Assembly (NCBI GenBank): GCA_038325765.1 | Contig: JBBQJI010000035.1 | Span: 1 to 64,000, forward strand | Direction: 5' to 3' | Source of the DNA: Xiheibacterium sp038325765 | GTDB taxonomy: Bacteria > Myxococcota_A > Polyangia > Nannocystales > Nannocystaceae | DNA length: 64,000 nucleotides | In this document: positions 28,546-36,713 of the stretch, in pieces | Layout: every line of letters begins with the position of its first letter | Numbering within the stretch: the stretch's first letter is position 1 | Position numbers and translations under genes: made by a program | Notes under the pieces: model-generated | The model's database searches: none | What the model saw: only the letters and a program-made list of their open reading frames with translations | Told to the model about the DNA's origin: nothing

Positions 28546-29613
28546 CTACCCGCGGGGCAGATCCAGCGTGAACACGCAGCCCTTGCCCGGCAGGTCGCGC
28601 GCGCGCAGCTCACCGCCGCTCGACTTCGCCGCCTTGCGGCAGATCGACAGCCCCAGGCCGACGCCGCTGCGATCGGCGCCGCGCTGCTCGAAGGGCCGGA
28701 ACAGATCCTCGATCGCGCCAGGCGGCAGGCCGCCGCACTCGTCCTCGACCTCGAACATGACGCGCTCGTCGGTGACCTGGGTCCGCAACGTGACGCTGCC
28801 GCGCCGATGGGTGAACTTGAAGGCGTTCTGCAGCAGGTTCGCCAGGGCGGCGGCGATCACCGGCCGATCGCCCCGGATGATGACGTCGCGCTCGACCGAG
28901 CAGACCGAGAGCGCGATTTCCCGGCCCTGGGCCTGGATCGCGCCGCCGATCTCGACCTCCTCGAGTAGCGCCGCGACCACGATCTCGTCGCGATGGCCGA
29001 CGCCGGCGTCGAGGCGAACGTCGGCGAGCGAGCGATCGATCAGATCACGCAACCCGAGCAAGCTGCGACCGTGCAGCTGACCGGTGCTGCCGCTGACCGC
29101 CACGAGCCCGCTCTTGATGTGCTCGAACGACAACGTGGCGACGTTGAGCAGATTGCGCAGCTCGTGAGCGAGCACCCCGAGCCGCTCGTTGCCCTCCGCG
29201 GCGATCGCCAGTCCGGTGACCTGCGAGTACGCGGAGACCGCCTCGGCGACGGCATCGTCGAGGCACAGGCTCATCGCGCGGAAGTCGGCCGAGGGAATGC
29301 GCGCGCCAGCGGCGACCGCGAGCTCGGTGACGACCTGACAGACGTCGCCGTAGTCATGGACCACCTGGGCAATCGTCAGGCCGGCGTCGAGGAGGTCGCG
29401 ACCGTTGATGCCCGCGGTCGCCTTGATCGCGTCATGGTCGACGGGATCCGACGACCGCGCCCTCGTCAGCGCCTCGACGAGTTGTTCGAGGAACACCGGA
29501 ATTCCGTGTCCAAGCTCGACCACGGACGGCGGTCGAGAGTCGCGCGCGGCCACCCGCGCACGTACGCGCACGGCAATGTCCTCGCGATTCGCCTGGATGA
29601 ACTCTGCGAGCAA
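28546..29613 (-). CDS. Sensor histidine kinase (cytoplasmic)
   Basis: A 355-residue histidine kinase with no membrane segment. Residues 1-150 are helical and resemble the RsbRD-type sensor/dimer domain (QANREDIAVRVRARV). The H-box is LAHELRNLLN (about residue 155), then the N-box ANLLQNAFKFTH, G1 VEDECGGLP, the F-box LFRPFEQ and G2 GVGLGLSICRKA, so kinase activity is likely. No receiver gene is adjacent; the nearest is the single-domain regulator at 31911, 2.3 kb away. Cytoplasmic signal unknown. Confidence 0.9.
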   Translation of the reverse strand: MLAEFIQANREDIAVRVRARVAARDSRPPSVVELGHGIPVFLEQLVEALTRARSSDPVDHDAIKATAGINGRDLLDAGLTIAQVVHDYGDVCQVVTELAVAAGARIPSADFRAMSLCLDDAVAEAVSAYSQVTGLAIAAEGNERLGVLAHELRNLLNVATLSFEHIKSGLVAVSGSTGQLHGRSLLGLRDLIDRSLADVRLDAGVGHRDEIVVAALLEEVEIGGAIQAQGREIALSVCSVERDVIIRGDRPVIAAALANLLQNAFKFTHRRGSVTLRTQVTDERVMFEVEDECGGLPPGAIEDLFRPFEQRGADRSGVGLGLSICRKAAKSSGGELRARDLPGKGCVFTLDLPRG

Positions 29614-29695
29614 CGCCCGAGTATGGGGCTGCGCGAGCGCCCATGCAACGCGAGCGACGGTGGGCTCATACGCGAGCTGCGTCGAGCGAGCCCGA

Positions 29696-29727
29696 GGACG
29701 GCGTGCACGCCCTCGTGCACGCCGTTC
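29696..29727. terminator. 12-bp inverted repeat after OmpA-like gene
   Basis: Perfect arms ACGGCGTGCACG and CGTGCACGCCGT with a CCCT loop, extendable by wobble pairs. It lies about 60 nt after the stop of the OmpA-like gene and 83 bp before the histidine kinase start. Terminator or operator; no T-run. Confidence 0.45.
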
Positions 29728-29785
29728 CGAGCGTCACCGCGCACATGACCCCGTTGAGCGAAGGCATGTGACGGTCCTGCACCGG

Positions 29786-30670
29786 TCAGCCGCCGGGCTT
29801 GCGATCGACGATGATCTCGACGCGACGATTGTTCGCGCGACCCTCGGCGGTCGTGTTCGGGGCCAACGGCTGGGCCTCGCCTTGTCCCATCGCGGTGATG
29901 CTGCCCTGGGCGACACCCTTCGACACCAGGTACGCGCGCACGGAATCGGCGCGCCCCTGCGAGAGCTGCTGGTTGTGGGTGTCGCTGCCGCGAGAGTCGG
30001 TGTGACCGTTCACGGTGATCGAGAATTCCTCTCCGTACTGCTTGAGCACCCCGGCGACCTCACCGAGCTTCTCCTGAGCGATCGGGAGCAGCTGGGTCTC
30101 GTCGGTGCGGAAGAGCACCGCGCCACTGAGCGTGATGACCGTGCGCTCGCCTTCTTGGGAGATCTTGGCCATGTCGGAGAGGCTCGCCATCGCCGCGCTG
30201 AGCTGGCGTTCGAGCGCCGCGCGTGCCGCCTCGGCCGTCGCGAGATCCTTGCTCTTCGACGCGAGCGCGTCCTCAGAGGTCGCGAGCCGACTCTCGGCGC
30301 TCTCCTTCTGCCCCTCCAGCGTGCTGACATAGTCGGCGTTGGCGCTCTGCGTCTTCGCCTGGAACTGCAGGTACGTGGCGTAGGCCATCGCGTTGGTCGA
30401 CTTGCGCAGCGCGACATAGGCGAGATCGACCTCCTCGGCTGACCCACTGCGCTTGTCATGGGCCTGCTCGGCCCGCGCGAGGGCCTTCTCGGCCTCGTAG
30501 ACCTCCGCCTTGGCCTCGGTGCCAGCGGGGCCGTCGGCGGCCTCCTGGTAGCTCACGCGGGCGGCGACGAGTTCTTTGGAGGGATCGTGCGCGCAGCCGA
30601 AGCCGAGCAGCATCGAGGCGGCGCCGAGCATCGAGGCGCCAATGAAGGAGATCGGGGAATTGCGGGTCAT
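29786..30670 (-). CDS. OmpA-family lipoprotein
   Basis: A 294-residue outer-membrane lipoprotein. Signal peptide with lipobox LLGFGC-A, a long helical coiled-coil-like region (residues about 40-170, with many Ala, Glu and Lys heptads), then the OmpA/MotB peptidoglycan-binding domain: LFRTDETQLLP, VNGHTDSRGSDTHNQQLSQGRADSVRAYL and NRRVEII, with the Asp and Arg that hold diaminopimelate. It should tether the outer membrane to peptidoglycan. It follows the DUF4398 lipoprotein by 41 bp, and both probably form an operon. GAGGA precedes the ATG. Confidence 0.9.
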   Translation of the reverse strand: MTRNSPISFIGASMLGAASMLLGFGCAHDPSKELVAARVSYQEAADGPAGTEAKAEVYEAEKALARAEQAHDKRSGSAEEVDLAYVALRKSTNAMAYATYLQFQAKTQSANADYVSTLEGQKESAESRLATSEDALASKSKDLATAEAARAALERQLSAAMASLSDMAKISQEGERTVITLSGAVLFRTDETQLLPIAQEKLGEVAGVLKQYGEEFSITVNGHTDSRGSDTHNQQLSQGRADSVRAYLVSKGVAQGSITAMGQGEAQPLAPNTTAEGRANNRRVEIIVDRKPGG

Positions 30671-30711
30671 GGTGAAGTCCTCGTCGGGGGCGGTTGGGGG
30701 GTGGCGCAGCG

Positions 30712-31095
30712 TCATTCCGCGATCCTCGGTCCCGCGCTCGGCATCTCGTCGTTGCGCAGGGCGTCGACCTCGGCGATCGCCCGGCCGCTCTGGGACTTGA
30801 CCTGCTCGGTGCGCGCGAGCGTGAGTGCGAGCTCGGCGTCGGCGCTCGAGCGATCGAGCATGCGGAGCGCCTCGTCGTCCTCGCCGTCGGCCATCAGGCG
30901 CTTGGCAGTCTCGAGCTGCTCGCGTGCGTACTGCAGGTGCAGCTTGGCGTCGGCGTTCTCGGAGGCGTCGATCTCCTCGGCCGACGCGATCGTGCTCTGC
31001 GTGTCGAGCATCTGCTGCTGCGGCAGCACCTTGGTCGCGCAGGCGGGCACAGCGACGAGGGCGATCAGGATGGTGGAAAGACGGGGGTATGACAT
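30712..31095 (-). CDS. DUF4398 domain lipoprotein
   Basis: A 127-residue lipoprotein: signal with lipobox AVPAC-A, then the helical DUF4398 domain (EIDASENADAKLHLQYAREQLETAKRLM followed by a second helix). DUF4398 genes often stand beside OmpA-type lipoprotein genes, as here, and the pair may form an envelope complex. Start at 31095 is set by AGAGGA 9 nt upstream; GTG 31119 lies in frame but lacks a site. Confidence 0.85.
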   Translation of the reverse strand: MSYPRLSTILIALVAVPACATKVLPQQQMLDTQSTIASAEEIDASENADAKLHLQYAREQLETAKRLMADGEDDEALRMLDRSSADAELALTLARTEQVKSQSGRAIAEVDALRNDEMPSAGPRIAE

Positions 31096-31400
31096 CTCGG
31101 AGGTTCCTCTGCGGTTCACGGTGAGGCACGCGGCACCAGCCGGACAAAGCGTCAGGCTCGGCCACGCGCCGGCATGTCGAGGGTGCTCGGCGCGTCCGAT
31201 GTCACCCGTCGACTCCGCCGACGACGGTTTCGAAGTCGGCCGCGGCCCTCAGAACGAGGCCGGCGTCAGCCTGTCCGCGGTTGTGCACGGGACGTGCCGC
31301 CCGATTAACCCAGCAAGTGGAATCGCTCGAAGCCGACCTCGGGCGAGGCGTGCACGCCATCGCGCCTCAGTGTGGCGCGCACGCGTGACCCGGATGCCGG

Positions 31401-31433
31401 CGCGACCCCGGCGCAACCCCGGCGCAACCCCGG
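31401..31433. repeat. 11-bp tandem repeat, 3 copies
   Basis: CGCGACCCCGG followed by two exact copies of CGCAACCCCGG. Confidence 0.8.
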
Positions 31434-31514
31434 CGCTTGGAGACCTCCGGAGGGATCGCCATGGCCAGCATGGCTGAAGTCTGTCGTCCACCCCGGTTTT
31501 GCCGGCCGCGCATC

Positions 31515-31538
31515 GCTTGTGCACGAACGGGCACAAGC
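31515..31538. other. 8-bp inverted repeat
   Basis: Perfect arms GCTTGTGC and GCACAAGC around 8 bp, in the repeat-rich intergenic region. Purpose unknown. Confidence 0.45.
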
Positions 31539-31660
31539 CAGCGTGGGGCAGGTGTCGCATCGCGCAGACGTGGGTGCCGGTCGCTGGCCGGCGGCACGCG
31601 GCACGGAGCTTCGCCGCGGCTCGACCACGCGCACACGACACCCGAGTTGGCCGAGCGTAC

Positions 31661-31700
31661 ATCGCGGCGCATCGCGGCGCATCGCGGCGCATCGCGGCGT
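31661..31700. repeat. 10-bp tandem repeat, 4 copies
   Basis: Four copies of ATCGCGGCGC (the last ends in T), continuing as ATCG. A simple repeat that could vary in number. Confidence 0.85.
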
Positions 31701-31910
31701 ATCGATGCCGGCGTGCCGAGGCGAGTCGCGGCGCCGTGTTCGAGCATGCCTGCGCCCACATGCTGCGACCCGTGACACGCATGCCCCCGCCTCGGTTCGC
31801 GAAGCACTGGCAGCCGCCGCCCGCGACCGTCGGCGCGACCGACCGCGCTCGCGGCCTGCGCGCGCACGGCCGCTTTCGCGATCGGTCGCGGCCGTCTAAG
31901 ATGTCCGGAG

Positions 31911-32360
31911 ATGGTGGGGTCCATGACCGGTCCGATTTTGCTCGTCGAAGACGACGCCGACGACGAACGACTGACGCTTCGAGCGCTGTCGAGCTGTGGC
32001 CTCAACCACGAGGTGATGGTCGTTCGTGACGGTGGTGAGGCGCTCGACTATCTCTTCGGCCTCGGGCGCTGGAAGGGCCGCGACGTCCGGCGCCAGCCCG
32101 TGCTCGTGCTGCTCGACCTCGCGCTGCCCACGGTGGATGGGTTCGAGGTCATGCGGCAGATCCGGGCCGAGCCCGTGACCCGCACGGTGCCAGTGGTGAT
32201 GCTCACGGTGAATGCCGAGCAGAGCGCGCTGCTGCAGAGCTACGGCGCAGGCGCCAACGGCTACGTGGTCAAGCCGGTCGACCTGCTCACCTATGCGCAG
32301 ACCGTGCGCGAGGTCGGCAGCTACTGGCTCAAGGTCAACGAGACCGCCCGCGCCGGCTGA
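31911..32360 (+). CDS. Single-domain response regulator
   Basis: A 149-residue receiver: acidic pocket in LLVEDDADDERLTLRAL, phospho-acceptor Asp in VLVLLDLALPTVDGFEV, conserved Thr in VVMLTVN and Lys in GYVVKPVD. No output domain. The length of the alpha2 region (LFGLGRWKGRD) and the C-terminal helix YWLKVNE are typical of Rcp1-type regulators that pair with phytochrome-like histidine kinases; the partner here is unknown. ATG at 31923 (MTGPILLVE) is an alternative start, with TGGGG just before it. Confidence 0.9.
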   Translation: MVGSMTGPILLVEDDADDERLTLRALSSCGLNHEVMVVRDGGEALDYLFGLGRWKGRDVRRQPVLVLLDLALPTVDGFEVMRQIRAEPVTRTVPVVMLTVNAEQSALLQSYGAGANGYVVKPVDLLTYAQTVREVGSYWLKVNETARAG

Positions 32361-32376
32361 CGCCTCCCCTTGCAGC

Positions 32377-33609
32377 TCAGACCCGCCGCCCGCGCACATA
32401 GGTCGCCGCGACCGGCGGCGCATCGTGGCGAAAGAGCAGTGCGTCGAGCATGCCCGCGTCGGAGCCGAGCGGCAGCGGCAGCGCCACGACATCCGCATCG
32501 AACCCAGGCGCGAGCCGACCGATCACATCGCCCAACCCGAGCGCCCGGGCGCCGCCGGCGGTCGCCAACCACAGCAACTCCTCGGCGTCCACGGGCGCGC
32601 CGACGAGCAGCGCGTTGTCGTAGGCGCTGGCGGCGATGCGACGCAGCGAGAAGCTGCGGCCCGCACCGATGTCGGTGCCGAGACCGACCGCGACGTCGCG
32701 CGTGGTCGCCTCGCGCAGCGCCATACCTCCGCTGCCCAGGAAGAAGTTGCTGTCGGGGCAGTGCGCGACGCTGCAGCCGGCGTGCGCGAGCCGATCCCAC
32801 TCGGAGCTCGACAACCAGATGCAGTGGGCGAGGATCGTGCGCGCGCCGACGAGGCCGTGGGCCTCGTAGACCGCGAGGTAGTCGGCGGCCTCGGGGAACG
32901 CCGCGGCCGTCGCCGCCAGCTCGCCGCCGTTCTCGGCGATGTGGGTCTGGATCCACAGACCATGGCGAGTCGCCAGCTCGGCGGCGCCACGCATCAGCGC
33001 ACCGCTGCAGCTCAGGGCGAAGCGGGGCACGATCGACATGCGCAGGCGGCCGCGGTCGTGATCGTGCCACCGCTCGACCAGCTCGGCGCACGCCTTCAGC
33101 GCCGCGCCGGCCTCCAGCAAGACCTGGGTGGGCGCGCCCCGATCCATCAGCGCCGGGCCCAACGTGCCGCGGAGTCCACGGCGATCGAGCTCGGCGAACA
33201 GCGTGTCGCTCGCGGCGGGGTGACTCGAGCCGTAGATCGCGGCGCACGTCGTGCCCTGGGCGATCATCGCGTCGCAGAACTCGACCGCAACCTCGCGCGC
33301 GTAGGCGGGCGCGGCAAAGCGCGCCTCCTCGGGGAACACCGAGCGCTCGAGCCACTGCAGCAACGGACCCGACGCGCTGCCGATCACGCGGGTCTGCGGA
33401 AAGTGGACGTGGGTGTCGACGAAGCCGGGCAGCAGCACGCACCCGGGATGGGTGGGTGGAATCGGGCAGTCGGCCGGCGCAGGCGCGATCGAAACTATCC
33501 GACCGGCCGCGTCGATCTCGACGAGCGCATCGTCCCATCGCTCGAGCTGGCGGATCTCGGCCCGGGGCGAGAGCGCGGGGCCACGCAGCGTGCGGATGGG
33601 GGCGGACAC
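32377..33609 (-). CDS. guaD: Guanine deaminase
   Basis: A 410-residue amidohydrolase that converts guanine to xanthine. The metal site is complete: HVHFPQT in PGFVDTHVHFPQTRVIGS, His in THIAENGGE, His in LAHCIWLSSSEW and Asp in GLGTDIGAG. HFPQT with the downstream SNFFLGSGG and SLRRIA are typical of the GuaD branch. Purine salvage role fits a soil bacterium. The GTG start at 33609 follows AAGAG; its first 115 nt overlap the end of the beta-helix gene in a different frame, so translation is probably coupled. The response regulator on the plus strand ends 16 bp away. Confidence 0.88.
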   Translation of the reverse strand: MSAPIRTLRGPALSPRAEIRQLERWDDALVEIDAAGRIVSIAPAPADCPIPPTHPGCVLLPGFVDTHVHFPQTRVIGSASGPLLQWLERSVFPEEARFAAPAYAREVAVEFCDAMIAQGTTCAAIYGSSHPAASDTLFAELDRRGLRGTLGPALMDRGAPTQVLLEAGAALKACAELVERWHDHDRGRLRMSIVPRFALSCSGALMRGAAELATRHGLWIQTHIAENGGELAATAAAFPEAADYLAVYEAHGLVGARTILAHCIWLSSSEWDRLAHAGCSVAHCPDSNFFLGSGGMALREATTRDVAVGLGTDIGAGRSFSLRRIAASAYDNALLVGAPVDAEELLWLATAGGARALGLGDVIGRLAPGFDADVVALPLPLGSDAGMLDALLFRHDAPPVAATYVRGRRV

Positions 33610-35225
33610 GGCGTGCTCTTGTACCAAAGCCGACGCACGGCGCCGAGACCGAGCAGCACGAGCCAGGTGGCGCCCAGCGGCGATCGGCCCGGCGCGTCGG
33701 TGCGGCAGCCACAACCGCCACCGATGTCGTCCGAGCTCGCCGCGGTGCCTGTGCCCTCGCCACCGGTGCCGCCCTCACCGGGCCCGTCGTCGCCGCCGCC
33801 ACCGGTCGCACTCGCGCCATCGCCCGCGTCCGCAGTGTCACCGTCGCCGCCTCCGCTCCCGCCGCCGCCCGAGGTATCGTCGCCGCCTTCGCCGCCGGGA
33901 ATCTCGCAGTCGTCGATCACATCGTCGAGCGGCCCGCACGGATCGTCGCCCTCGCCCGCGTAAGCGCCGCGGAACGTCAGGGTGCCCTTCGCGGCGCCGT
34001 TGTAGTCGCGATCCCAAGCCACATCGTCGGCGAACTTCGATAGATCGAGCGCCGCACCCTGTGCCTCGCCCGGCAGCGGGTAGAAGTCCATCGCGCCCAG
34101 CGCGACGGCGGGCGCGGCGACAGACTGCGCCGCGTCGGCCTCGGCGCCCACGAGGTTGTCGCGAGAATCTGTGATCGAGCCGCCGATCGGCGTCGCGGCG
34201 AAGATCAGGTTGCCTACCACCGCGTCGTCCTCGCTCGCCATCTGCGAAACCGAGATGCCGGTGCCGCCGCCGAACACGGTGTTGTTGTAGACATGGGCGA
34301 GCTTCACCGTCTTGCCCTCGTGCGGCTGCAGCACCAGCGCCGTGCCGCCCGCGTGGGCGCCGATGAACAGGTTGTCGTGGATCGACACGCGCCCCGTGGC
34401 CTGCAGCAGCGCCTCGCGCGGGTTATAGAACAGCAGGTTGCCGTAGATCTCGTAGATGTCCGCGGCGCCGGGGCCCGCATCGGGGAAGCCACCGACGAGC
34501 AGGTTGGGCCGATCACCGTCGGGGCTCGGGCGATCGTCCTTGATGAAGATGTTGCCGCGGATCACCGTGCGGCTCGGCCCCACCGGCATGTCGGGTGTCG
34601 TCGTGTAGTCGTTCTGATGCTTGATCTGCATGCAGTAGCCGACCGGGTTCACGATGACATTGTCCTCGATCGTGCCGGCGAGAAACGGCGTGTCGCCGCC
34701 CGAGCCCCCGAGGTAGATGCCAGTGCCGGGCTCGACGATGCGGTTGCCGCGGATCGTCCAGTTCCACACCGTGACCTTGGTGTTGACCCCGACGATCTGC
34801 TGTCCGCCCGCGGGGAAGCCGTACATGATGTTGTCTTCGACGAGGATGTCGTGCGACGGCGTGTCCTTGGCGTTGACGGCGTCCACCGCCAGGCCGCCGA
34901 CGTCGATCGAGAGGCCACGGATCGCCACGAACGACGAGTCGTACAGCTGCACCGTGTTGCAGCACGCGTTGGACGTGACTACCGCGGGCTCGCCCGACGC
35001 CGGCCCGGCGATGGTGATCCACGCGTCCTGCGTGCCATGGATGCCGGAGATCGTCAGCCGCGGGTAGCTGCCCGCCGCGAGCACCAGCGTGTCGCCTGGC
35101 TGCAGCGTCGGCAGCAGCGCGGTGTAGTTGGAAGGATCGGCGGGCACGTCCGCGGCCGACGCGAGCGCGGGGACGCCCGCGAGCACGGCAGCGAGGGTTG
35201 ATGCAGAGCGGGCACAGAAACGCAT
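33495..35225 (-). CDS. Secreted right-handed beta-helix protein with MYXO-CTERM
   Basis: A 576-residue exported protein. Signal peptide MRFCARSASTLAAVLAGVPALASAA, then a parallel beta-helix (residues about 30-400) with repeated units such as IRGNRIVEPGTGIYLG, IEDNVIVNP and IHDNLFIGAH, similar to pectate-lyase-like or surface carbohydrate-active proteins. A Gly/Asp-rich spacer leads to a MYXO-CTERM tail: GGGCGCRTDAPG and a hydrophobic helix. Unusually, the tail does not end with Arg but continues about 37 residues (from WYKSTPCPP) into guaD. No catalytic residues can be assigned. A TACTCT hexamer lies 6 bp before the ATG. Confidence 0.85.
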   Translation of the reverse strand: MRFCARSASTLAAVLAGVPALASAADVPADPSNYTALLPTLQPGDTLVLAAGSYPRLTISGIHGTQDAWITIAGPASGEPAVVTSNACCNTVQLYDSSFVAIRGLSIDVGGLAVDAVNAKDTPSHDILVEDNIMYGFPAGGQQIVGVNTKVTVWNWTIRGNRIVEPGTGIYLGGSGGDTPFLAGTIEDNVIVNPVGYCMQIKHQNDYTTTPDMPVGPSRTVIRGNIFIKDDRPSPDGDRPNLLVGGFPDAGPGAADIYEIYGNLLFYNPREALLQATGRVSIHDNLFIGAHAGGTALVLQPHEGKTVKLAHVYNNTVFGGGTGISVSQMASEDDAVVGNLIFAATPIGGSITDSRDNLVGAEADAAQSVAAPAVALGAMDFYPLPGEAQGAALDLSKFADDVAWDRDYNGAAKGTLTFRGAYAGEGDDPCGPLDDVIDDCEIPGGEGGDDTSGGGGSGGGDGDTADAGDGASATGGGGDDGPGEGGTGGEGTGTAASSDDIGGGCGCRTDAPGRSPLGATWLVLLGLGAVRRLWYKSTPCPPPSARCVAPRSRPGPRSASSSDGTMRSSRSTRPVG

Positions 35226-35231
35226 GCCGCT

Positions 35232-35237
35232 AGAGTA
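35232..35237 (-). promoter_or_regulatory. Putative -10 element (TACTCT) for beta-helix gene
   Basis: TACTCT lies 6 bp before the start codon, suggesting a leaderless transcript. Confidence 0.3.
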
Positions 35238-35283
35238 CGAAAGGAAACATCACGCCCATCGTCGGTCGCTTGAAACGGGCGAA

Positions 35284-36086
35284 CTAGGCCGTCTGCACCG
35301 CGTTCACGACACACATCTCGAAGGCCGCCGAGCCGACGGCTGGCGGTTGGACATACGCTTTCGCGACGGTGCCGGTGGCTCCGTCGACGGTGAGCTTCAC
35401 CACCACCTTTGTCGCGGTGGCGACTCCGTGGACGGAGCCGCAGGTGCGCACCGCACCTTTGACCGGCTCGAGCGCAGCCTCGACGTCGGCGGCTGCGAGT
35501 CGCTCGGGCAGGGGCGCATCGACGGCGGCGACCGGGGTCGCTGCACATCCCGCAGGATCGTCGGCACACCCATCGCGTGCGGGCTTGCGCGCCGCCGGCT
35601 CGCGGGCGCTCCACCTCCGGCGACGCCGCGGGCTTCTGCTTCACCACGCCCGGCTCGGAGACCGCCGGCTCCGGCCAGCTCGGACTTCGCCAACTCGGGC
35701 TCGGCCAACTCGGACTTCGCCAACTCGGGCTCGGCCAACTCGGACTTCACCGGGGGGACGACCGGCGTCTGCTCCGGCGCGGGAGTCGGCGCCCGGGCCG
35801 GCGCCACCTCGGTCACTGGCGGCGGCGCCGGAGCGAGCACCTGCAGTGGCGCGGGCTCGGGCGAGACCTCCTCGGGCCGATCACGGAGCACAGCCCAGCC
35901 CAGCGTCGCGATCGCCCCGGCCGCGAAGGCGAGCGCCGCCACCGGCACTCGCCGCGAGATCAGCGGCGCACGGCTCGCCGCGACCTGCTCGACACCATCA
36001 GCGACGAGCTCGTCCCACGGCGCCAACTCGACGCGCAGCGGCATGGCCCGTCGTTGCAGTGCGCGCACGAATGCTTCGTCACTCAT
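35284..36086 (-). pseudogene. Putative anti-sigma membrane protein, frameshifted twice
   Basis: Reads MSDEAFVRALQRRAM, a membrane helix (VAALAFAAGAIATLGW) and a repeat of KSELAEPELA units in the first frame. Near 35671 the coding pattern moves to the next frame (AVSEPGVVKQKPAASPEVERP) and near 35605 to the third (EPAARKPARDGCADD ... VDAPLPERLAAADVEAAL), ending in an AgmX/PglI-like C-terminal domain (AVRTCGSVHG ... FEMCVVNAVQTA) and TAG at 35284. Both shifts fit one extra base: a CCGG where the repeat has CCG, and a run of three G/C at 35604-35606. Without them the protein would be about 266 residues. It is encoded behind the sigma factor with an 8-bp overlap, so it is probably its anti-sigma factor. 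Real disruption or sequence error cannot be told apart here. Confidence 0.75.
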
Positions 36087-36654
36087 CGTTGCCTCCCTCG
36101 ATCTCCAGGATCCCCCGCAACTGCGCGAGCCCACGGTGCAGGTTGACCCGCACCGATCCACGCGTCATGCCGGTCTTCGCCGCGATCTCGACCGGCGACA
36201 TGCCCTCGACGAGTCGCATCGCCAAGGTCTCGTGGTAGCTGGGCGAAAGCTGCCGGATCGCCCGCAGCACCGTCAGCGCGTCGGCGCGCGGCGGATCTCC
36301 AGACGTCCACGCCTCCTCGTCGACCGGCTCGATCGTACGACGCCGGCGCAACGCATCGACGCAGCGGCTACGGGCGATGCTCGCCAACCACGCGCCGAAA
36401 CGCGCCGGCTCCCGCAGCTCGGGCAGTCGCCGCAGCGCGACGAGAAACCCGTCCTGCGCCACGTCGGCGACGTCGACGACGCCGATCGACGCGAGCACGA
36501 TGCCGCGCACCATCGGCCCATAGCCCGTGTACAGCCGACCGAACGCCCTGCGGTCGCCCGCGATGGCGGCGTGGACCGACTCGAGGTCGCCCACGCTCGC
36601 CTGTCGCTCACCGTCTTCGAGCTCCCCGAGATCCTCCACGATGCCAGCTTGCAC
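36079..36654 (-). CDS. ECF-type RNA polymerase sigma factor
   Basis: A 191-residue sigma-70-family protein. Region 2 is FGRLYTGYGPMVRGIV ... DVADVAQDGFLVALRRLPEL, region 4 is LRAIRQLSPSYHETLAMRLVEGMSPVEIAAKTGMTRGSVRVNLHRGLAQLR. The spacing is that of ECF factors. The next gene overlaps it by 8 bp and has a membrane helix, as expected of an anti-sigma partner. GTG 36654 is chosen because GAGGTGG lies 7 bp upstream; TTG 36678 opens the longest frame. Its target promoters are not known. Confidence 0.88.
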   Translation of the reverse strand: MQAGIVEDLGELEDGERQASVGDLESVHAAIAGDRRAFGRLYTGYGPMVRGIVLASIGVVDVADVAQDGFLVALRRLPELREPARFGAWLASIARSRCVDALRRRRTIEPVDEEAWTSGDPPRADALTVLRAIRQLSPSYHETLAMRLVEGMSPVEIAAKTGMTRGSVRVNLHRGLAQLRGILEIEGGNDE

Positions 36655-36713
36655 GGTTGCGACCACCTCGCAGGCCAAGACGCGCGGGTGGCCGGGGCGT
36701 TAGCGGGCGAAGT

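Larger units (their letters stand above)
31096..31910. other. 815-bp intergenic region with repeats
   Basis: No convincing gene. Open frames here are antisense-like, with runs of Arg and Ala. It contains an 11-bp tandem repeat (31401-31433), a 10-bp tandem repeat (31661-31700) and an inverted repeat (31515-31538). It also must hold the promoter of the divergent DUF4398-OmpA pair, which I cannot place, and a TAAGAT hexamer just before the response regulator. Confidence 0.6.

Noticed and set aside
31249..31782. Minus-strand frame of 177 codons in the repeat-rich gap
   Set aside because: Arg/Ala/Cys-rich, driven by the tandem repeat, no ribosome site.
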